Source of the DNA: JAHIQC01 sp964565645
GTDB lineage: Bacteria > Actinomycetota > Coriobacteriia > Anaerosomatales > JAHIQC01
Length of the DNA: 64,000 nucleotides
Direction: 5' to 3'
Assembly (NCBI GenBank): GCA_964565645.1
Contig: CAZMFQ010000002.1
Location: forward strand, 186,001 to 250,000
The notes under the pieces were generated by a model. The model was not told the origin of the DNA and did no database searches. It saw nothing but the letters and a program-made list of their open reading frames with translations. The translations under genes were made by a program, and so were the position numbers. Of the stretch, positions 25,144 through 33,462 are shown one piece after another (positions within the stretch are counted from its first letter, which is position 1; each line of letters starts with the position of its first letter).

Positions 25144-26187
25144 CTACCTCCTCACCGAACTCACGAAGAAGAGCGCGAAGCCGGCGCCGGCCATGATCCC
25201 GGTGACGATCCAGAAGCGCACCATGATCTTGGTCTCCGACCACCCGATCATCTCGAAGTGGTGATGGAGTGGCGCCATCCGGAAGATGCGCTTACCGGTC
25301 AGTTTGAACGACGCGACCTGCAGCACCACGGAGAGGGCCTCGGCGAGGTAGATGCCGCCGATGAGAAGCACCAGCAGCTCTGTCTTGGTGATCACCGCGA
25401 GCGCAGCGATACCGGCTCCCAGCCCGAGCGAACCCGTGTCCCCCATGAAGATGTCCGCGGGGTAGCTGTTGTACCAGATGAATCCGATGCACGCGCCGGC
25501 CACGCTTGCGGCGAGGAGCGCGATATCGAGGCGGTTCTGCCGAAACGCGATGCCCGCGTATGCCAGCATCACGATCGTGACGGTCCCTGCGGCGAGTCCG
25601 TCCAGCCCGTCGGTCAGGTTCACGGCATTGCTCTCGCTGATCACCATGACGAACACCAGCGCGAGATAGAGCCACGGGATCGCTATGTGCATACCGGCCA
25701 CAGAGACGCTCGAGGTGATGAACCCGAGGTCCAAGGAGCCGGGCACGAGGGGAAGTGTGATCTGAGGTGAGATGCCCGCCCAGTTGACGGCGAGCAGACC
25801 GAAGAGCAGTGCGACCGCCGCCTGGCCGATGATCTTGGCCCGGGGCGTCAGACCGAGCGAACGCTCGTGGGCGACTTTGGACCAGTCGTCGAAGAAGCCG
25901 AGGATCCCGCATGCGATCATGGCAAGGAGCGCGAGTCCCGAGGACCGCCCGAAGTTCCCGAGGAGCAGGTAGATCGCGGTGACCACGAGCAGGATGAGCA
26001 CGCCGCCCATCGTCGGGGTGCCCTGCTTCACGAGGTGGCCCTGCGGGCCGTCGGCGCGTACCTGCTGGCCGATGTTGCGAAAACGCAACAGCCGGATCCA
26101 GAACGGGAACAGCACCGCGCAGGTCACCAGGGCCAGGACCACGCCGAGGAACACCTGATATGACGGATACTGCGCAAGGCTAAACAC
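25144..26187 (-). CDS. mraY: phospho-N-acetylmuramoyl-pentapeptide transferase
   Basis: Integral membrane enzyme that moves phospho-MurNAc-pentapeptide to undecaprenyl phosphate, forming lipid I. 347 residues with about ten helices. Catalytic motifs are GFFDDWSK, NLTDGLDGLA, FMGDTGSL and the MAPLHHHFE signature. GTG at 26187 overlaps the murF stop by eight bases. Confidence 0.97.
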   Translation of the reverse strand: MFSLAQYPSYQVFLGVVLALVTCAVLFPFWIRLLRFRNIGQQVRADGPQGHLVKQGTPTMGGVLILLVVTAIYLLLGNFGRSSGLALLAMIACGILGFFDDWSKVAHERSLGLTPRAKIIGQAAVALLFGLLAVNWAGISPQITLPLVPGSLDLGFITSSVSVAGMHIAIPWLYLALVFVMVISESNAVNLTDGLDGLAAGTVTIVMLAYAGIAFRQNRLDIALLAASVAGACIGFIWYNSYPADIFMGDTGSLGLGAGIAALAVITKTELLVLLIGGIYLAEALSVVLQVASFKLTGKRIFRMAPLHHHFEMIGWSETKIMVRFWIVTGIMAGAGFALFFVSSVRR

Positions 26188-27592
26188 GTGGATCGACGAT
26201 CCCTTCTACCACGCGCTCAAGCCCCATCACACGGGAGCCCTTCACGAGCACGACGTCGCCCGCCTCGAGGATGTCATCGAGGACCTCGGTGGCCTCATCG
26301 GTGGTCGCACACGGTCTGATCATCTCATCGGGCATACCCTCGGCTCGCGCTCCGTCGGCGATACGCTTGGCTCGCTCCCCCACCGTCACGAGCAGGTCGA
26401 TGGCGAGGCGTGCGACCTCCTCGCCGATCCTGAAGTGCGCCAGTTCGGTCAGGGAACCGAGCTCCGCCATGTCGCCGAGGACGGCCACGCGCTTGGAGGC
26501 GCCCGTGATGTCCGCGAGCGTCTCGATCGCGGCGCGCATCGAGGTCGGGTTGGCGTTGTATGCGTCGTTGATGACGTGAACACCGACCGCGGTCTCGAAG
26601 GACTGCATGCGCATCTGGCCCGACTGCGCGGACTCAAGGCCCGCCACGATGTCGTCGAGCGGTATCTCGAGATACAGCGCCACGGCCGTGGCCGCGAGCG
26701 CGTTGTAGACGTTGTGGCGACCGGGGATGTCCAGGCGGACCTCCCTCGTTCCGCTCGGCGTGAGCAGCACAAATGACGGGCGGCTCGACTCATCTGTGTC
26801 GATGTCGACCGCCCTGACCTGGCACTCCTCGGCCAGCCCATAGAAGACGACCTCCGCCGGCGAACCCTCGGCAAGCAGTGGCGAGAACGCGTCGTCGCCG
26901 TTCAGGAACACCCGCCCTTCGGACGCGACCGCGCGCACGAGCTCGCCTTTGGCCCGGGCTATCGCCTCCTGTGAACCGAGAAGCTCGATGTGGCTGGTGC
27001 CGACGTTGGTCACGAGCCCCGCCGTCGGTCGCGCGATCGATGCGAGCTGCGCGATCTGGCCTTCCCCGCGCATCGCCATCTCGACGACCAGGACGTCCGT
27101 GTCCGCTCCCGCCCGCAGGATCGTGAGCGGTACACCGAGCTCGTTGTTCTGGTTGCCTTCGGTGGCCACGACCCTGAACCCCTGCGCCAACACGTTGGTG
27201 ATGAAGTCCTTGGTCGTGGTCTTGCCCGTGGAGCCGGTCACGCCGATGACCGGGCAGAACATCCGGCCACGGTGGTACCGGGCAAGGGCCTGGACCGCTG
27301 AAAGCGCGTCCCCCACGCGTATGACGGTGACGTCCCGCTCGCGGGCCACCTCGAACTGCGAGGCGATCGCACCCGGCGCTGTGCTCACGATCAGCGTCCG
27401 CGCGCCGCGTTCCATCGCAGCCACCAGGTACTCGTGGCCGTCGACATGCTCGCCGGGAAACGCGACGAAGGCGTTCCCGGGCTCGACACGACGCGAGTCG
27501 GTCGCAATCCCGCTCACCATGAGTTCCCCATGGCCGAGGAGCACCTCTCCGCCCAGGATCTCGACGAGCCGTTCGGTGGTCAGTGTCAGCAC
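26180..27592 (-). CDS. murF: UDP-MurNAc-tripeptide:D-Ala-D-Ala ligase
   Basis: Completes the pentapeptide precursor by adding D-Ala-D-Ala. 470 residues; P-loop VTGSTGKTTTKDFI, N-terminal uridine-binding GIATDSRRVEPGNAFVAFPG, and INDAYNANPTSMRAAIETL in the MurF position. GTG start at 27592 overlaps the murE stop by seven bases. No ddl gene is in the window. Confidence 0.97.
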   Translation of the reverse strand: MLTLTTERLVEILGGEVLLGHGELMVSGIATDSRRVEPGNAFVAFPGEHVDGHEYLVAAMERGARTLIVSTAPGAIASQFEVARERDVTVIRVGDALSAVQALARYHRGRMFCPVIGVTGSTGKTTTKDFITNVLAQGFRVVATEGNQNNELGVPLTILRAGADTDVLVVEMAMRGEGQIAQLASIARPTAGLVTNVGTSHIELLGSQEAIARAKGELVRAVASEGRVFLNGDDAFSPLLAEGSPAEVVFYGLAEECQVRAVDIDTDESSRPSFVLLTPSGTREVRLDIPGRHNVYNALAATAVALYLEIPLDDIVAGLESAQSGQMRMQSFETAVGVHVINDAYNANPTSMRAAIETLADITGASKRVAVLGDMAELGSLTELAHFRIGEEVARLAIDLLVTVGERAKRIADGARAEGMPDEMIRPCATTDEATEVLDDILEAGDVVLVKGSRVMGLERVVEGIVDPRV

Positions 27593-29010
27593 CTGGCCTC
27601 CAACTCCTCTCGGGCGACCACCCGATCATCGAAGTCGATTCGTCGTCCCTCGAACTCCTGATAGTCCTCGTGGCCCTTTCCGGCGATCAACACCGCGTCT
27701 CCGGGGGCCGCCTGCGCAAGAGCACGCGCGATCGCGGTTCGGCGATCAGGCTCCATCTCGTACGAAGCGGGACCGCCACGCATCCCGTCCTCGATCTGCA
27801 GCATGATGAGCACAGGGTCCTCTGTGCGGGGGTTGTCACTCGTGACCACCACATGGTCGGAAGCGTTCGAGGCCGCGGAGCCCATGAGCGGCCGCTTGTC
27901 GGGATCGCGATCGCCTCCGCATCCAAAGACGGTGATGACGCGACCCGAGGTCACGTTCCGCACCGCCTTGATCGCCTTGTCCAGGCTGTCAGGGGTGTGC
28001 GCGTAATCGACGTACACGGCGAAGGCCTGGCCGGCGTCCACCCGCTCCAGCCGTCCCGGCACCTGAGGTGCCGTCTCAAGGCCGGCGACCACCGTCTGAA
28101 ACGGGATGCCGAGACTCAGCGCCGAGCCCGCCGCCACGAGCGCGTTGCTCACGTTGAACAGACCGGCGAGTGGCAGTCGGACGGAGGCGCTTCCGTCCGG
28201 CCCGACGAGGGTGAACCGAGACCCGTCAGAAGATAGGCGAACGTCCTCGGCGCGCAGCATCGCGTCGGGCGAAAGGCCGACCGTGAGCGCGTCCCCGAGT
28301 TCCGCGGCCAGACCGGCCCCAAGCGGATCGTCGACGTTCACGACCCGGGCCGAGACGTCCGCGTCGGTGAACAGGCGCCTCTTCACCGCGAAGTACTCCT
28401 CTATCGAGTGGTGGTAGTCCAGGTGGTCCTGCGTGAGGTTCGTGAAAGCCGCGACAGCGAAGTGCACTCCATCGATGCGATGCAGGTCGATCGCGTGCGA
28501 CGAGACCTCCATGGCGACCGAGTCGGTCCCCGCCTCAAGCATGCGGGCGAACAGCCGCTGCAGGTCGGGAGACTCGGGGGTGGTACGGGAAGCGGGCACT
28601 CGCTGCGACCCGAAGCGGGTCTCGACCGTACCGACGATACCGCAACTCCGGCCGGCCGCCCGCAGGATGCTCTCGAGGATGTATGTCGTGGTCGTCTTGC
28701 CGTTGGTCCCGGTGATTCCCGCGACCGCGAGCCTCCGGCTCGGCATGCCGAAGAACCGGTCCGCCGCGTCAGCCAGGGCTACGCGCGTGTCTTTGACGAC
28801 CTCCACGGGGACACCTATGTGCGGCAACGGCCTTTGCGCGACGATTGCGACCGCGCCCCGTGCCACGGCGTCGGGCGCGAAGTCGTGTCCGTCGTGCGCG
28901 TACCCCGGGATGCAGTAGAAGGCATCGCCGGGAACCACGGCGTCTGAACGGTATGCGATTCCGGTGACCGGGACCCCGGCCACATCAAGCGCATGGGAGA
29001 GTTCGCTCAT
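27586..29010 (-). CDS. murE: UDP-MurNAc-tripeptide synthetase (meso-diaminopimelate type)
   Basis: Adds the third residue of the peptide stem. P-loop ITGTNGKTTTTYIL. The specificity loop reads VTSDNPRTEDP; DNPR is the motif known for meso-diaminopimelate-adding enzymes, so meso-DAP peptidoglycan is inferred. I place the start at ATG 29010 (MSELSHALDVAGVPVTGIAY), which aligns with family N-termini but has only a weak AGGAC upstream. A GTG at 29076 with GGGGG would add 22 residues. 474 residues from the chosen start. Confidence 0.95.
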   Translation of the reverse strand: MSELSHALDVAGVPVTGIAYRSDAVVPGDAFYCIPGYAHDGHDFAPDAVARGAVAIVAQRPLPHIGVPVEVVKDTRVALADAADRFFGMPSRRLAVAGITGTNGKTTTTYILESILRAAGRSCGIVGTVETRFGSQRVPASRTTPESPDLQRLFARMLEAGTDSVAMEVSSHAIDLHRIDGVHFAVAAFTNLTQDHLDYHHSIEEYFAVKRRLFTDADVSARVVNVDDPLGAGLAAELGDALTVGLSPDAMLRAEDVRLSSDGSRFTLVGPDGSASVRLPLAGLFNVSNALVAAGSALSLGIPFQTVVAGLETAPQVPGRLERVDAGQAFAVYVDYAHTPDSLDKAIKAVRNVTSGRVITVFGCGGDRDPDKRPLMGSAASNASDHVVVTSDNPRTEDPVLIMLQIEDGMRGGPASYEMEPDRRTAIARALAQAAPGDAVLIAGKGHEDYQEFEGRRIDFDDRVVAREELEARC

Positions 29011-29088
29011 CGGATGTGAGATGTCCTGCTTCCCCACCTGGATCACCCGGGCATGACGGTTGATGGTAGCATGCACGGACCCCCTGCT

Positions 29089-30819
29089 CTACGGCGTCGG
29101 AACGGTTGTTGCCGTCTCGTCGACCGACGCCTGGGAACTGGGCGGGATCTTGAGGTGAGCCACGCTGAACGCGGCCAACTTGCAGAACACAGGAGCGGCT
29201 ACGACTCCGCCGTAGATCGAGTTCGAGGGCTCGTCCAGGCTGACGATGATGAGCACCTGCGGGTCCTCGGCAGGGATGAAGCCGGAGAACGATGCGACAT
29301 ACTTGCCTGTGGCGTATCCTCTTCCGTCGGTGCGCGCCTTCTGCGCCGTCCCCGTCTTGCCCGCGACGGTGTAGCCGGGAACCGCGGCCTCCTTGCCGGT
29401 GCCGTCGTCGACGACGGCTCTGAGCACGTGCCGTGTCGTTGCGGCGGCCTCGGGAGAGATCGCACGACGCTTTGGCCATGAGAGCGACGCCTCGGGATCA
29501 TCGGGCATGTCCAGGAGGAAGTGCGGCACAGGCAGTTCGCCACCGTTGGCTATGGCCGACAGGGCCCGCGCGAGCTGGACCCCGGTCATCGAGATGCCCT
29601 GACCGAACGGAACGGTCCCGATCGTGGACGCGGACCACTTGTCGGTCGGAGGAAGCCAGCCTTTGACCTCACCCGGGTAGTCGATGCCGGTCTTCTCGGT
29701 CAGCCCGAACCGATCGAAGTAGTCGTACAGGCCCTGGGGACCAAGCGCCATGCCGAGTTTGACCGCGCCGACGTTGCTCGAGTTGGTCACGATCTGGGTG
29801 AGAGACCAGTTCACGGTACCGCGCGCGTGCGCCTCACCTATCGTGCGACCACCCATCTTGAGGGTCGGAGGGAGACTGAACATGCTGTCAGGCTCGTAGA
29901 GCCCCTTGTCGATGACCGCCGCCGCGGTGAGCGACTTCACCGTCGAGCCGGGCTCGTAGGTGTCGGTGACGGCGCGATTCCTGAGGGCCTGACCCTCGGC
30001 CTCGCGATACTTGTTGGGGTCGAATCCGGGCGTGGAGGCCATCGCGTAGATCTCGCCGTCGCGCGGATCCATGACGATGACCGTCCCGCTCTTGGCGTTC
30101 CACTTCTCCACAGCGGCCGTCAGCTCGACCTGGGCCTGGTACTGGATGTCCTTGTCTATCGTCAGGACGACGTTCTGGCCGTCGACCGGCTCCTCGGACT
30201 TCATCACTCCGCCCGGGATCGGCCTGCCGAAGGGATCGCGTTCGGCCAAGATGGTGCCCGGCTCCCCCGCGAGGAGATCGTCGTAGTACTTCTCAAGACC
30301 CGCGAGCCCCTGGTCGTCGACTCCCACGAAACCGAGGACCTGGCACGCCAACTCACCCGAAGGGTAGGTACGCCGGGAGTCCTCCAACAGATCGATGCCC
30401 TTGATATCGAGCTTCTCGATCGCGGCGGCCCGGTCCATGTCCACCTTGCGGGCGATATAGACGAATCCGGCATCCTTGCGCAACTTGGCCTCGTATTCGG
30501 CCGCATCCCCACCCAGGATGCCCGCAAGGGCGACCGCGGCACCAGCTGGATCCTTGACCGCGTGCGGGGTCGCGTACACCGTCCGCGCCTCCATACTCAC
30601 GGCCAGTGGCTCACCCTCCCGGTCATAGATCGAACCCCGTCGCGGCGCGACGGTGATGTCCCGGGTTCGCTGATCCGCCGCCCGCTCGGCGTAGGCCGGG
30701 GCGACCACGACCTGCAGGTAGACAAGCCGACCGGCGACCGCGACGAAGGCGATGACAAGTGTCACCAGAAGAAACGAGAAGCGGCCCGCCTGCGCCGCTT
30801 GCTTGCGTCCTCCGCTCAC
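29089..30819 (-). CDS. ftsI: class B penicillin-binding protein (FtsI/SpoVD type)
   Basis: A septal transpeptidase of 576 residues anchored by one N-terminal helix (about 13-39). The non-catalytic pedestal begins with RRGSIYDREGEPLAVS. The transpeptidase motifs are STVK (Ser292 nucleophile), SSN (347-349) and KTG (488-490). No C-terminal PASTA repeats are present; the tail is about 30 residues. Start at GTG 30819, four bases after GGAGG; the open frame upstream runs through the ftsL-like gene and is not real. Its position between ftsL and murE is typical of ftsI. Confidence 0.95.
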   Translation of the reverse strand: MSGGRKQAAQAGRFSFLLVTLVIAFVAVAGRLVYLQVVVAPAYAERAADQRTRDITVAPRRGSIYDREGEPLAVSMEARTVYATPHAVKDPAGAAVALAGILGGDAAEYEAKLRKDAGFVYIARKVDMDRAAAIEKLDIKGIDLLEDSRRTYPSGELACQVLGFVGVDDQGLAGLEKYYDDLLAGEPGTILAERDPFGRPIPGGVMKSEEPVDGQNVVLTIDKDIQYQAQVELTAAVEKWNAKSGTVIVMDPRDGEIYAMASTPGFDPNKYREAEGQALRNRAVTDTYEPGSTVKSLTAAAVIDKGLYEPDSMFSLPPTLKMGGRTIGEAHARGTVNWSLTQIVTNSSNVGAVKLGMALGPQGLYDYFDRFGLTEKTGIDYPGEVKGWLPPTDKWSASTIGTVPFGQGISMTGVQLARALSAIANGGELPVPHFLLDMPDDPEASLSWPKRRAISPEAAATTRHVLRAVVDDGTGKEAAVPGYTVAGKTGTAQKARTDGRGYATGKYVASFSGFIPAEDPQVLIIVSLDEPSNSIYGGVVAAPVFCKLAAFSVAHLKIPPSSQASVDETATTVPTP

Positions 30820-30850
30820 GCGTCCTCCTGGATGGTCACTGGTCCGGTCC

Positions 30851-31426
30851 TCATCTGGCACTCGCCAGTCCGGCGTCGCCGACAAGGAGAAGCTCCGCTT
30901 CGCCCGCCGCCATCTCCATGACCGACTCGAGCATACCCGTGAATCCTCCCCCGACATCAGCGGCCGAGACCTGAGCGGCCGACTTGCTCGAGGCCGGCTC
31001 TTCACCCGTCCGAGCAGATGCCGTCGCCGAATCCGAGGGAAGACACAGGTAGTCCACCTCGGGAGCAGCCGCCATCTTGAGCGTCGCTCCAGCGATACCC
31101 TCGATGCGCGACGGGGTGGCAAGGGCACTCTTATCCACTTCCAGCAGATCGCCGGTGAGACGCTGCGCCTTGATATCACTCTGCAGCGCACCCGACTCCA
31201 TGGCCGTCTCAGCGGCGCGCGCGGACAGCATGACCCTGCCGAGCCCGAAGAGCGTCAGTCCGATCATCACCACACAGGCGACATTGAACAACTCGCGGCA
31301 GCGCTGATCGTACCTGGCCGAAGATGCCCGGGCACCCCGCTTCTTTGCCGAGGAGCCCTTGACGACGCGAAGGCGAGGGCGGGCAGGAACGCCGCGTCCA
31401 CGCATATCCAGTGCTGGGAGCCCCAT
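30851..31426 (-). CDS. ftsL: FtsL-like septum protein
   Basis: A 191-residue bitopic protein in the ftsL slot between rsmH and the PBP gene. A basic cytoplasmic part (about 1-50) precedes one membrane helix (FNVACVVMIGLTLFGLGRVML), followed by a periplasm-side helical stretch of about 45 residues. The remaining 75 residues are Ala/Ser/Glu-rich and longer than in ordinary FtsL. Sequence similarity in this family is low, so the call rests on topology and position. ATG at 31426 follows AAGGAGGG. Confidence 0.75.
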   Translation of the reverse strand: MGLPALDMRGRGVPARPRLRVVKGSSAKKRGARASSARYDQRCRELFNVACVVMIGLTLFGLGRVMLSARAAETAMESGALQSDIKAQRLTGDLLEVDKSALATPSRIEGIAGATLKMAAAPEVDYLCLPSDSATASARTGEEPASSKSAAQVSAADVGGGFTGMLESVMEMAAGEAELLLVGDAGLASAR

Positions 31427-31475
31427 TCCGCCCTCCTTCCTTCCGCACGGCGCCACCGGGGGCGCCTCCGTTTTC

Positions 31476-32408
31476 CTATAGCCTCTCGGCGACACGCAGT
31501 TTTGCGCTGCGCGCGCGAGGGTTGCGCTCGATCTCCTCGGCGCCGGGAACGATCGGCCGACGCGTGAGGACACGGAGTACCGGCGAGACCCCGCACACGC
31601 ACACCGGAAGCTCCGGCGGACATGTGCAGCCCGAGGCGAGGCGCGCGAACGTCTGCTTGACGATGCGGTCCTCGAGGGAGTGATAGCTGATGACGCATAT
31701 GCGGCCTCCCGGGGCGAGCCAGCGGGCCGCGCTGTCGAGGGCCCTCTCGAGCACCTCGAGCTCCCTGTTGACCTCGATCCGAAGGGCCTGGAACGTCCTG
31801 CGCGCGGGATGACCTCCCTCGCGTCTCGCCGCGGCCGGGATGGCCGCCTTGATGACGTCGACGAGCTCCCCGGTGGTCTGAAGGGGATGGCGGCCTCGCG
31901 CGGCTACGATGAATTCTGCGATGCGCGAGGCCCACCTTTCTTCCCCGTACTCGCGCAGGATGCGGGCCAGCTGGGATTCCGAGTAGGTGTTGACCACGTC
32001 GGCTGCTGTGAGAGGCCCGTTCGCATCCATGCGCATATCGAGAGGAGCGTCCTCTTGGTATGTGAACCCCCTGTCGGGGAGGTCGAGCTGCGGAGATGAG
32101 ACGCCCAAGTCGAACAGGAAACCGTCGGCGTAGGGTACTCCCGCCGCGCTCAGGAGCGTGTCGAGTTCGCCGAAGTTCCCCTTCAGAAGAAGTGCTTGCT
32201 GGCCGAGGCGGAGTGTGTCTGATGCTGCGGCAAGTGCTGCGTCATCTTGGTCGATCCCCACCAGTATCCCGGTGGGTGCGATCGAGTCTGCTATCCGCTT
32301 CGCGTGTCCTGCCCCGCCTAAGGTACAGTCGACGATTATCGAACCGGGGTGCAACGATAGGTGCTGCGTGACCTCGGCCAGCAAAACTGGGGTATGCCGG
32401 TATTCCAT
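31476..32408 (-). CDS. rsmH: 16S rRNA (cytosine-1402 N4) methyltransferase
   Basis: Methylates C1402 in the 16S rRNA P-site region. About 310 residues, with SAM-binding motif IIVDCTLGGAGHA, FDLGVSSPQLDLPDRGFTYQEDAPLDMRM and the C-terminal VISYHSLEDRIVKQTF signature. ATG 32408 is about six bases past AGGGA; a TTG two codons upstream is possible. Ten bases separate it from mraZ. Confidence 0.96.
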   Translation of the reverse strand: MEYRHTPVLLAEVTQHLSLHPGSIIVDCTLGGAGHAKRIADSIAPTGILVGIDQDDAALAAASDTLRLGQQALLLKGNFGELDTLLSAAGVPYADGFLFDLGVSSPQLDLPDRGFTYQEDAPLDMRMDANGPLTAADVVNTYSESQLARILREYGEERWASRIAEFIVAARGRHPLQTTGELVDVIKAAIPAAARREGGHPARRTFQALRIEVNRELEVLERALDSAARWLAPGGRICVISYHSLEDRIVKQTFARLASGCTCPPELPVCVCGVSPVLRVLTRRPIVPGAEEIERNPRARSAKLRVAERL

Positions 32409-32417
32409 TGTCAATCC

Positions 32418-32855
32418 CTAGAGCAGGCCCGCGTCGGCCAGCTCCTTCGCGAGGTCCTCGATCGAATCGGAGTCCTCGCCCGCCTTGTACGCATTCCAGG
32501 CCTCGGCATCCCAGATCTCGATGCGGTTGCCGTTGCCCGTGACGGCGACGTCCTTGGTGAGCCCCGCGTACTCACGGAGCAGCGACGGGAGTGTGATCCG
32601 CCCCGCCGAGTCGAACTCCGTCTCAGTGGCGCCCGAGGTGAAGAAGCGGCGCACCTTGCGGACGCGCGGATCGAAGTCCGCCCGAGAGGTCAGTTCGGCG
32701 ACGAACTCGTTGTACTCGTCGGCGGGATACACATAGAGACACGAGTCGAGTCCCTGCGCGACCACGATCTTGCCCGGCATCTCGTTGCGGAACTTGGCGG
32801 GCAGCGATACGCGTCCCTTTGCGTCCAGCGTGTGCTGGTAGTCGCCCAAGAACAT
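32418..32855 (-). CDS. mraZ: MraZ, transcriptional regulator of the dcw cluster
   Basis: A 145-residue protein made of two SpoVT-AbrB-type halves, each with a DxxxR motif (LDAKGRVSLPAKFR and FDSAGRITLPSLLR). MraZ forms a ring that binds repeated boxes upstream of its own operon and represses it. The ATG at 32855 has GGAGG five bases upstream. A longer in-frame extension upstream has no matching features. GTGG repeats overlapping a good promoter lie about 80-160 bases upstream, consistent with self-control. Confidence 0.96.
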   Translation of the reverse strand: MFLGDYQHTLDAKGRVSLPAKFRNEMPGKIVVAQGLDSCLYVYPADEYNEFVAELTSRADFDPRVRKVRRFFTSGATETEFDSAGRITLPSLLREYAGLTKDVAVTGNGNRIEIWDAEAWNAYKAGEDSDSIEDLAKELADAGLL

Positions 32856-32933
32856 CTCTCTGCCTCCCCCCGCTGCGCTCGATGCCGGTGGCCCCTCGGC
32901 CCTCCCGTGGATGAGTCTTTTCTCACCGACGAC

Positions 32934-32962
32934 AATGTATGCCACTTCATCCCACTTTGCAA
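32934..32962 (-). promoter_or_regulatory. mraZ promoter overlapping paired MraZ-box-like repeats
   Basis: Minus-strand -35 TTGCAA (32962-32957) and -10 TACATT (32939-32934) at 17-base spacing, about 80 bases before mraZ. The spacer contains two AAGTGG copies exactly ten bases apart (AAAGTGGGATGAAGTGG), matching the style of known MraZ boxes. Binding there would block RNA polymerase. Confidence 0.65.
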
Positions 32963-32993
32963 CCCCTGCATGGGATTCCATGACACCTGCGTG

Positions 32994-33017
32994 ACACCAT
33001 GTTCCACGATGCCCCAC
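32994..33017 (-). promoter_or_regulatory. upstream GTGG repeat cluster (second MraZ-box-like site)
   Basis: About 35 bases upstream of the promoter, the minus strand reads GTGGGGCATC then GTGGAACATG then GTGT: GTGG-type boxes on a ten-base period. It may be a second MraZ site, or one shared with the divergent gene at 33227. The rest of the 370-base intergenic stretch has the divergent promoter and no other gene I can support. Confidence 0.45.
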
Positions 33018-33155
33018 GAGTCGCACCACCGCCGGCCTCTCGAACTTGCAGGAACCTGTGAACCCGGTGCCTGCGGCACGCGTCCTACCCATGACAGAAG
33101 GCAGGGAGAAGGTCCTTGACAGCGAACACAGGTGACGAGGGTGCGAACGCGGGTG

Positions 33156-33185
33156 TTGCCGCCATCTCGCACGAACGAGTAGAAT
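33156..33185 (+). promoter_or_regulatory. promoter of the 43-residue membrane protein gene
   Basis: Plus-strand -35 TTGCCG (33156-33161) and -10 TAGAAT (33180-33185) at 18-base spacing. The expected start, near 33192, is just ahead of the GGAGGTGA ribosome site of the small gene. Confidence 0.55.
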
Positions 33186-33226
33186 CACACGAGACTTGTC
33201 GGGCATGACGGAGGTGACTCTCACCG

Positions 33227-33358
33227 ATGACTCCGAATATCGCGAGCCCCATCTTCAACACTCTCGTACTGGCTTTCTTCGTCGTCATTGCGATCGCCGT
33301 GGCCATGGGCGCATACGCTGCGACGCAGATGAAGAAGCTCGAGGACAAGGACAAGTAG
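33227..33358 (+). CDS. 43-residue single-pass membrane protein
   Basis: A short gene of 44 codons starting ATG at 33227, nine bases after the strong ribosome site GGAGGTGA. The product begins MTPNIASPIFNTLVLAF, has one hydrophobic helix (about 10-32) and ends in a charged tail, MKKLEDKDK. A candidate promoter lies upstream and a hairpin terminator 34 bases downstream, so it has the parts of an independent gene. It diverges from mraZ. The function is unknown; small single-helix proteins often modulate membrane enzymes or divisome parts, but nothing here shows which. Confidence 0.75.
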   Translation: MTPNIASPIFNTLVLAFFVVIAIAVAMGAYAATQMKKLEDKDK

Positions 33359-33391
33359 TTCCTCCTCTGAGCACTGTCGCTGTCGAGTCGA

Positions 33392-33432
33392 CCGGACGCC
33401 TTGCCGCACGCGGTAGGCGTCCGGCGTGTTTT
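33392..33432 (+). terminator. terminator after the 43-residue gene
   Basis: Stem CCGGACGCC / GGCGTCCGG (9 base pairs, 15-base loop), followed by CGTGTTTT on the plus strand. It lies between the small gene and the DUF4349 gene. Confidence 0.75.
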
Positions 33433-33462
33433 CCGGGCCGATATGCCAAGGAGGCACACGTG

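Noticed and set aside
33117..33122. TTGACA in the mraZ intergenic region as a promoter -35
   Set aside because: No acceptable -10 occurs 16-18 bases downstream; the TTGCCG-TAGAAT pair further on is better.
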